DNA of 11,198 bases from a bacterium (lineage in GTDB: Bacteria > Zhuqueibacterota > Zhuqueibacteria > Residuimicrobiales > Residuimicrobiaceae). The translations under genes and the position numbers were made by a program. Positions 8,401 to 11,198 of the stretch are shown one piece after another (the stretch's first letter is position 1; every line of letters begins with the position of its first letter). The notes under the pieces are model-generated. The model saw only the letters and a program-made list of their open reading frames with translations, was not told where the DNA came from and made no database searches. Location of the stretch: contig JAAYTV010000419.1 in NCBI GenBank assembly GCA_012523655.1, positions 1 through 11,198 of the forward strand, read 5' to 3'.

Positions 8401-9793
8401 CGACCAGCAAACCGGAGTGGCCGGCCATCGCCTGAATCAGCCGTTGCAGGTGCGGTTGTTTGATCAATACGGCAATGGAATTGCCGGCCATGCGCTGCAG
8501 TTCGCAACCTCCAGCGATGGAACTTTTACACCCAACGGCCTCATGATCACCGATTCACTGGGTAACGCCCAGGTGTTGTGGCAACTCGGCCGCGAGAGCG
8601 GCCTACAGCAGACCACGGTCAGTGCGCAGGATTTGAAACAGACCGTTCTGTTCGTCGCCCAGGCCACAGCCAATTCCAGCCCCACCCTGCAGCTGCAAGA
8701 TCGATACGTGATTACTGAGGGGCGCCCCTTTACGCTGGCGATACCGGTTCAGGACGCCGAGATGGATTCCATTATTGTGACAATGGTGAATCCCCCAGCG
8801 GGCAGCACGCTGCAGGGCGCCACTTTCAGTTGGACCCCGGATTTTTCCCAGGCCGGGCTCCACCCGGTCCAATTCATCGCCACAGATCATCTGGGCGCAG
8901 GGCAGATGAAAGAGGTTATTCTTGAGGTGCTGTCCTCTAATCGTCCGCCTGTCGTACTTTTGGAACAAACGATGCCGCGGGAGCGCGATCTCGGCGCCAT
9001 CAGGACCGGCGGAGCGGTGATCGATTTTATCGTTCAGGCTACGGACCCGGATGCTGATCAGCTGTTCTACAGCTGGCTGGTCAACGGCGTGATCAGAGCT
9101 ACTGGCAACAAATACCGATTCCAGGCCGACGGCTTTGGCAACGGTGATTATTCGATTCGGGCTGTTATCTCTGACGGCGTGGACACCACCAGCGTCCTCT
9201 GGCGGGTGCGCCTCATTACGGCCGTTCAGGTGAGCGCTTTCACCGGCGGTTTTCAGCCCTATACGGGCGTACGCCTGCAGTGGAAGACGCGAGCGGAGAG
9301 AGACAATCTTGGCTTTTATGTGCTCCGATCCACAAGTGCGGAGGGCCCCTTTGCAACCGTGAGCCCCTTGATCCAGAGCAATGCGGATGGCCGCTATGAA
9401 TGGACCGACACTTCTGATCTGGAGGCGATGCGCTATTTCTACCGCCTGCAAGATCAAACCGTGGACGGCCGCTGCAGTGAACATGAGGTCGTTCAGGTGG
9501 CCATTCCCCGGCCAACCCATTTTGAAATAGCGCAAAACTATCCCAACCCCTTTAACAGTTCGACCGTCATCGCCTTTCAGCTGCCCATCGCCGAACCGGT
9601 GACGCTGCAAATATACGACGTCAGCGGACGACTGGTGGTCACTCTGCTCGACGGGCGGATGGCCCCAGGCTATCACAAGGCCGCCTGGAACGCGCGCAAT
9701 CGTCTGGATCAGGAGGTGGCCGGAGGCGTTTACCACTGCGTTTTGTCCACACCCACCCTGCGAACAGCGAAAAAAATGATCCTGCTGCGCTGA
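2402..9793 (+). CDS. Giant secreted modular SGNH esterase with VCBS, ASPIC/UnbV, Big-1 Ig array and T9SS-type sorting domain
   Basis: 2463 residues. A GGAG at 2392-2395, 6 nt before the ATG, decides the start; an in-frame TTG at 2390 would only add four residues. Residues 1-23 form a signal peptide (basic start, LLLLGF core, cleavage after VHA). An SGNH/GDSL hydrolase spans about 60-275: nucleophile Ser72 in 'LIGDSITEG', 'FVGSSGE' then 'EGH', Asn151 in 'LGTNG', and Asp248/His251 in 'DDLHP'. The pattern resembles carbohydrate esterase family 3 (acetyl-xylan esterases). Then come seven VCBS repeats (about 284-650), an ASPIC/UnbV domain (651-745), eleven Big-1-like Ig modules (752-2090, the first split by an inserted domain), a cadherin-like Ig (2091-2179), a PKD-like Ig (2180-2273), an FN3-like domain (2274-2370) and a C-terminal sorting domain (about 2371-2463). 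Inference: an exported, surface-attached or released enzyme acting on O-acetylated polysaccharide, with a long stalk. It is alone in its transcription unit. The fold assignments are strong; the substrate is a guess. Confidence 0.9.
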   Translation: MLKHRLPGGIFLLLLGFSSTVHASADHTVPVSQKMTPVLQPTADASLPSSPLLQPPPRVLGVSPRLMLIGDSITEGRGATDSIGFRKILYQLLQSAGLSPDFVGSSGEAPYEGHFKGGSKIWEFSAGGSMDVASDMDRYHPTVAAMHLGTNGFTTNIEPMITLVNYLLTWRHEKGQYLQYIVVSQIIPRKGEDSLVVVFNTRLAKMVQDFQKGHLTGRSEPVYLCDHFTRFLENPLWAATNAAVLMADDLHPNTRGHEVMAHAYMDVLAPLISGTPRWFTDATWRFGLAGLDHYYGGQGMALADLNNDGKDELYLSRIAASSKQNRHSLYASGDTLPYPESATAWQVKDAGNGRGVVFFDMDSDGDLDLFNAHSPGQNVLLENVNHQSFRDVTSSRGIESSSEETTSVLAFDVEGDGDLDLFVLNKRAPNELYLNDSKGYFTRRDRGCNDVRESSSVERQSAAACDFDLDGDVDLYVVKRFAANRLYVNDGAGAFTDRAAALGVNLNHKGNGVYWSDLDNDGDSDLLITVSDISGDADPLLRVYENTGGTFTDVSAAVAIPMNGYSILLADFDNDGRQDILTSGESQAGALYRNDGGLRFTRVDDTGAEVFAGDVRAASAWDADNDGDMDAFFHRSDAFSVLKQNTLTSANHFLKITAKGRSGLSGGFGAKLWCYRRGELGNPAALLGYREIVSASGHLTQPSPTQHFGLGSETRVDLLALFADGTLRSLCDLAADQSITIEPELAPVSSGVPAQLLVEAGGAQSAVVGHMLNDPLTVKLVDANHRPVANVRVDFTVLSGDGQLIEPAAPSGALWLEPELGGLSGAMRWCYDDQCSGGGLIMRSPLGGSAGFDTLRFQVTQAADYYLWLRLKNPELSPIALSVKMDGNGAETMAVPHTAGWRWQRFALANTDRLYALSSGVHVLLVRWDAGALQIDRALFTMDAYYTPVALGEQNNDDLSATDKNGLAWRQLQLGKSAGSLVIQAKAPHYPAVSAALFTVTALADKPFSLVKISGDNQVASKKGERLAEPLTVAVHDAFGNGVSARPVRFSVLSGGGTLTPADGQILTDAYGQASVFLTVGGSSSLQQVIVATDSVTNSPVSFQATVTGMATELRLYNWTMQTDTVNRVLSKPLQLFVLNDSSKPVVAFPVRFHAWGGGHVSASQSASSDTTITLYTNAEGMVQAWWQLSTRAGEQKITAEAPGLINSPVTATALALAARPVSLLPVSGDHQQAQVATALKTPFQVRVLDGYNNPVSAQTVLFHVKTGDGHFNGSPQVTAVSNANGLAAAQFTVGTKAGINLYTVEVSAAFSVAPAVFWASATAGPAAGFTAVSATQLSGVLGALLQSPIQVAVTDSYKNPVPGFQVQFAVVKGDGVFSNGAQSLTAATDEQGIAAAHYRVGTKAGSDSQWIEAMAAGLNPSSYLFRISAVADRPASLTPASSQIQVGSIHSQLAEPFTVRVTDGHDNPVPGHPVQFTVLSPTGTLQGQRSQTVLSDSFGLAKVYLVLAAERGDSVYVVEATRDFDKVPLLNSPVRFYASTPMTVPARLFPITNPNQWLTGYAHQELDEPVTVQVIDESGLGVGRVAVIFTVTAGTGVFLPDSVKTLHVVSDANGLAQARWVLGEAGMNNKVSAAAFYGATELGNSPVIYSAAAQEVSMRMELISAPVPTGMVFTALAEMVQVKITDMNGAAVSGHPVRFAVAKGGGLLTATLDSVQNTVTNSQGIAAAGWRLGTKAGQATQQLLITALNDAGAPVAGSPLTVTALALPDVPDQAQSALTASSPAYTGSATGSAITLIVKDRHGNTVAQCPVGLTGSGLVATITPAEGLTDSSGIFRALAFSSVSGSWTVVARDRNDGKTLGQPANVQFVKLTAKEMVSIGALNKTGIVADTLAERIHVQVLDEIGKGLGNSPVEFIVKEGDAEFLIDGAEVVNYQVLENLDKMLEILTDQNGEARIRLLLGTHSGVIRVTVRVKNTALQLAYQVKLLAGAPARLDKISGDQQTGVAGHRLNQPLQVRLFDQYGNGIAGHALQFATSSDGTFTPNGLMITDSLGNAQVLWQLGRESGLQQTTVSAQDLKQTVLFVAQATANSSPTLQLQDRYVITEGRPFTLAIPVQDAEMDSIIVTMVNPPAGSTLQGATFSWTPDFSQAGLHPVQFIATDHLGAGQMKEVILEVLSSNRPPVVLLEQTMPRERDLGAIRTGGAVIDFIVQATDPDADQLFYSWLVNGVIRATGNKYRFQADGFGNGDYSIRAVISDGVDTTSVLWRVRLITAVQVSAFTGGFQPYTGVRLQWKTRAERDNLGFYVLRSTSAEGPFATVSPLIQSNADGRYEWTDTSDLEAMRYFYRLQDQTVDGRCSEHEVVQVAIPRPTHFEIAQNYPNPFNSSTVIAFQLPIAEPVTLQIYDVSGRLVVTLLDGRMAPGYHKAAWNARNRLDQEVAGGVYHCVLSTPTLRTAKKMILLR
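2579..3226 (+). other. SGNH/GDSL hydrolase domain (CE3-like)
   Basis: Domain segment of the giant protein, about residues 60-275. Block I GDS (Ser72), block III Asn151 and block V D-x-x-H (Asp248, His251) are all present, so the serine esterase machinery looks functional. Block III reads G-T-N-G rather than the commoner G-x-N-D. 'DFVGS' and 'EGHFKGGS' in the block II region, and 'DDLHPNTRGHEVMA' at block V, resemble CE3 acetyl-xylan esterases more than lipases. Confidence 0.85.
3251..4351 (+). repeat. Seven FG-GAP/VCBS calcium-binding-type repeats
   Basis: Seven D-x-[DEN]-x-D-G loops start at residues 304, 360, 412, 466, 517, 571 and 622 of the giant protein. Each lies in the frame hydrophobic - D-x-D-x-D-G-x-x-D-hydrophobic. 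Seven such repeats are the number needed for a closed seven-bladed propeller, as in integrin-alpha-like and CRTAC-type proteins. The loops with three or more acidic ligands should bind Ca2+. Confidence 0.88.
4352..4630 (+). other. ASPIC/UnbV domain
   Basis: Residues 651 to about 743. 'NHFLKITAKG' opens the domain, 'GFGAKLWCYRRG' follows, then 'REIVSASGHLTQ' and 'QHFGLGSETRVD', ending in 'SITIEPE'. This order matches the ASPIC/UnbV domain that habitually closes a run of VCBS repeats. Its molecular role is not established. Confidence 0.85.
4652..8671 (+). repeat. Array of eleven Big-1-like Ig modules (~100-115 aa each)
   Basis: Module boundaries by residue: 0 (752-806 plus 958-1003, split), 1 (1004-1111), 2 (1112-1218), 3 (1219-1324), 4 (1325-1432), 5 (1433-1543), 6 (1544-1656), 7 (1657-1769), 8 (1770-1874), 9 (1875-1989), 10 (1990-2090). 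The shared pattern is a first strand often ending SG-D-x-Q, then L-x-x-P-x-x-V-x-V-x-D, G-N-x-V, P-V-x-F-x-V, a D-x-x-G-x-A turn, a LG-T-x-A-G turn and a last strand often begun by SPV. This is the invasin/intimin-type Big-1 fold, used as a rigid stalk. Modules 8 and 9 are the most divergent, and module 9 has a longer loop. Confidence 0.85.
4820..5272 (+). other. Carbohydrate-binding-like beta-sandwich inserted inside the first Big-1 module
   Basis: About residues 807-957. The segment interrupts module 0 between its 'FTVLSGDGQLIE' strand and its 'TDKNGLAWRQLQLG' strand. Its pattern is that of galactose-binding-like modules (CBM6/CBM35-type folds) of FCB and planctomycete secreted proteins: 'DTLRFQVTQAADYYLWLRL', a central 'VKMDGNG', 'GWRWQRFAL', 'LSSGVHVLLVRW', 'LQIDRALFTMD' and 'YYTP'. 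It probably binds a glycan near the esterase head. Family number and ligand are unresolved. Confidence 0.65.
9509..9790 (+). other. C-terminal sorting domain, type IX secretion (Por) type
   Basis: About residues 2370-2463. 'NYPNPFNSSTVIAFQLP' (2379-2395) is followed by 'IYDVSGRLV', a 'PGYHKAAWNARN' stretch, 'AGGVYHCVL' and a final 'KKMILLR'. This is the FlgD-like Ig sorting domain recognised by type IX secretion machinery in FCB bacteria. It supports export across the outer membrane after Sec export by the signal peptide. No T9SS genes are in the window. Confidence 0.85.
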
Positions 9794-9806
9794 CGGACTG
9801 TTCAGG

Positions 9807-9833
9807 ACCGGCCTTGACGAGCAAGGCCGGTTT
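9807..9833 (+). terminator. Intrinsic-type terminator after the giant gene
   Basis: A perfect 10-bp inverted repeat ACCGGCCTTG / CAAGGCCGGT with a 5-nt loop (ACGAG) begins 13 nt after the TGA. The T-tract is short (TTT, then TTT again after CACTCCGCTC), so termination may be incomplete, but position and stem strength fit a transcription end. Confidence 0.72.
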
Positions 9834-9850
9834 CACTCCGCTCTTTCCCC

Positions 9851-9879
9851 TTGTTAATCAAGATGAATATTGCTAATTT
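9851..9879 (+). promoter_or_regulatory. Weak candidate promoter for the NAT-like/DUF4416 pair
   Basis: TTGTTA (9851-9856), 17 nt, TAATTT (9874-9879). The -35 matches four of six positions and the -10 only three. It lies in the AT-richer stretch between the terminator and the next gene, about 90 nt before its ATG. Low confidence. Confidence 0.22.
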
Positions 9880-9967
9880 TCTCCAGGAAAAGTTGCAGCG
9901 GTTCCCAGCAAAAGCCGGTCTGACGCTGCACAGGTTTCCGAGCGAATGAATTTCACCGGGCGGTTTC

Positions 9968-10843
9968 ATGAATGAGGTCTTACTAAATCCCGGCAACCAT
10001 GCCTATGCCGTACGCCGGTTTACGGAGTACTTTGGCATCCAACCCGCGGCTGCCGACGGCGAACGGCTGGTTAAAATTCTGCGGGCGTTTGCCGAGATCC
10101 CCTATGAGAACATCAGCAAGATCATCAAACTGAACAGATATTTCCTGACTTTTGATCGCCTGCGCCTGCCGGAAGAGGTGATCGAGGATTTCCTGCGCCA
10201 TCATCTCGGCGGAACCTGTTTTTCTCTCAGCTTTTTTCTTTATTGCATTCTCCAGCATTCGGGATTTCAAGCCCACATCGTAATGGCGGACATGCACCGC
10301 CGTCCGAATGTGCATTGTGCACTGATCGTGTTGCTGCGGGAGGCGCTCTATCTGATTGACCCCGGCTATCTGCTCACCCAGCCGATGCGTGTTCATCCGG
10401 ACAAAACACGGATGTACCGGGCGCCGCACAGCGGTGTGGAATTGAAATTCGACGGCGCAAGCGGCCGCTATCAGCTTTACACGTTTGACCGGCAGACGAT
10501 CAAATTCCGCTATACATTTTTTACCGATCCCACCCCTTTGCCGGAATTCGCTCATCACTGGCTGGCTTCGTTCTATCAACCCGGTATGCACGGACTCTGC
10601 CTTACGCGCAGAGTGCAGGATCAATTAGTCTATCTACATAATGATTATCTACAAGTCGCCGGACTGGACGGCAAGAACACCCGCCACGTCAAAATCAACT
10701 ACGAGCAGGTAGTGGGACAGCTGTTCGAGATCGATCCTACATGGGTGGAGCGCGCACAGGAAGCGCTGGCGGTTAACAAGACGCTGGAGCGTGTGCACGG
10801 ATTCTATCAACCGAAAGGGCGAACGGACTATGAAGCCCGATGA
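9968..10843 (+). CDS. Arylamine N-acetyltransferase-fold protein (divergent NAT)
   Basis: 291 residues, the usual NAT length. Family enzymes move an acyl group from an acyl-CoA to an arylamine or hydrazine through a cysteine thioester; related amide synthases close macrolactams. The Cys-His-Asp triad is visible: Cys84 in 'LGGTCFSLSFF', His116 in 'PNVHCALIV', Asp131 in 'LYLIDPGY'. The His-Asp spacing of 15 equals that of classic NATs. 'EIPYENIS' (43-50) matches the conserved PFENL segment. Differences: the Arg of RGGxC is Leu80, and the residue two after Cys is Ser86 rather than the usual Glu-type residue. It may therefore act on an unusual acyl donor or acceptor. The ATG has only a weak GGGCGG upstream; no better in-frame start was seen. 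Its end overlaps the next gene by 14 nt. Confidence 0.8.
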   Translation: MNEVLLNPGNHAYAVRRFTEYFGIQPAAADGERLVKILRAFAEIPYENISKIIKLNRYFLTFDRLRLPEEVIEDFLRHHLGGTCFSLSFFLYCILQHSGFQAHIVMADMHRRPNVHCALIVLLREALYLIDPGYLLTQPMRVHPDKTRMYRAPHSGVELKFDGASGRYQLYTFDRQTIKFRYTFFTDPTPLPEFAHHWLASFYQPGMHGLCLTRRVQDQLVYLHNDYLQVAGLDGKNTRHVKINYEQVVGQLFEIDPTWVERAQEALAVNKTLERVHGFYQPKGRTDYEAR

Positions 10844-11198
10844 ACCGCTGCCGGTCAAGCTGATCTGCGGAATTTTGTTCAGCGACGCGGAACGGGCTGA
10901 ACAGGCGCGTCAGCGCACCGCTCAGTTATACGGCCGCATCGACTACAAAAGCCCGCTTTATCTTTTTGACGTCAGCGATTATTATGACGCAGAGATGGGC
11001 AAGCCCATCTTTCGTCAGTTTATTTCGTACCACGATCTGGTGCATCCCGGCCGGCTGGCGCAGATCAAGATCGACTGCAACGGCATCGAGCAAGAACTGG
11101 CCGTCGACGGCTTGCGCAAGGTGAATCTCGACCCGGGCTATATGGATTATGACAAACTGGTGCTGGCTTCGGCCAAATACAATGGCCATAAGATATAC
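10830..11198 (+). CDS. DUF4416 family protein, N-terminal part (partial)
   Basis: The first 123 residues of a gene cut by the right edge. 'VKLICGILFSD' opens the protein, 'KSPLYLFDVSDYYDAEMG' follows (the F-D-x-[ST]-x-Y-Y-x-x-E-M-G signature), then 'FRQFISYHDLVHPGRLAQIKIDCNGIE' in shorter blocks, and 'KVNLDPGYMDYDKLVLAS' leading to 'HKIY'. These blocks match my memory of DUF4416, a family of about 180 residues without known activity; conserved Asp, Glu, His and Tyr residues hint at an enzyme. The ATG lies inside the end of the NAT-like gene (14-nt overlap, different frame), so the two are probably translationally coupled and expressed together. Confidence 0.8.
   Translation, partial: MKPDEPLPVKLICGILFSDAERAEQARQRTAQLYGRIDYKSPLYLFDVSDYYDAEMGKPIFRQFISYHDLVHPGRLAQIKIDCNGIEQELAVDGLRKVNLDPGYMDYDKLVLASAKYNGHKIY

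Noticed and set aside
8603..9736. 377-codon open frame on the minus strand over the C-terminal domains
   Set aside because: Antisense to the Ig, FN3-like and sorting domains; composition rich in His/Arg/Gly without family motifs.
2402..9793. Giant gene as an invasin/intimin-type autotransporter because of its Big-1 array
   Set aside because: No N-terminal beta-barrel or LysM region; it has an SGNH head and a C-terminal type IX sorting domain instead.
9983..10624. 213-codon minus-strand open frame opposite the NAT-like gene
   Set aside because: The plus frame shows the NAT catalytic triad with correct spacing, so this is an antisense shadow.

Overview
The window looks like a chromosomal segment of moderate-to-high GC content from a bacterium of the FCB group (Fibrobacterota-Chlorobiota-Bacteroidota and relatives). 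The best clue is the C-terminus of the giant protein, which carries the 'NYPNPFN' type IX secretion sorting signature. That signature is widespread in candidate phyla such as KSB1, Calditrichota and Marinimicrobia; the exact phylum cannot be read from this window. There are no rRNA or tRNA genes, insertion sequences, CRISPR arrays or phage genes.

Left part (1-2162, minus strand): a compact, probably single-transcript operon, read right to left. It encodes dihydroneopterin aldolase (folB), HPPK (folK), a deoxynucleoside kinase, an unrecognised 60-residue membrane-anchored protein, and the first 105 residues of an MsbA-type ABC exporter that runs off the left edge. folB/folK overlap by 38 nt and folK/kinase by 4 nt (ATGA), so translational coupling is likely. 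FolB and FolK catalyse consecutive folate steps; the kinase is a nucleotide-salvage enzyme. FolB has Val where the family normally has a conserved active-site Tyr.

Divergent spacer (2163-2401): AT-rich. It holds a good sigma70-like promoter for the folate operon, a weaker -10 for the rightward gene, and two 16-bp near-palindromes that may be operators.

Centre (2402-9793, plus strand): one 2463-residue secreted modular protein. In order it contains a signal peptide, an SGNH/GDSL esterase domain resembling carbohydrate esterase family 3, seven FG-GAP/VCBS calcium-type repeats, an ASPIC/UnbV domain, and eleven Big-1-like Ig modules. The first Ig module is split by an inserted carbohydrate-binding-like beta-sandwich. 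The C-terminal part has two further Ig/cadherin-like domains, an FN3-like domain and the sorting domain. It is plausibly a cell-surface or secreted polysaccharide deacetylase/esterase on a long stalk. A hairpin terminator follows.

Right part (9968-11198, plus strand): a divergent arylamine N-acetyltransferase-fold protein with its Cys-His-Asp triad intact, overlapping by 14 nt a DUF4416-family gene cut by the window edge.

No complete novel system is evident. The most unusual items are the giant esterase with its domain-within-domain insertion, the NAT-like/DUF4416 pair and the FolB active-site substitution.
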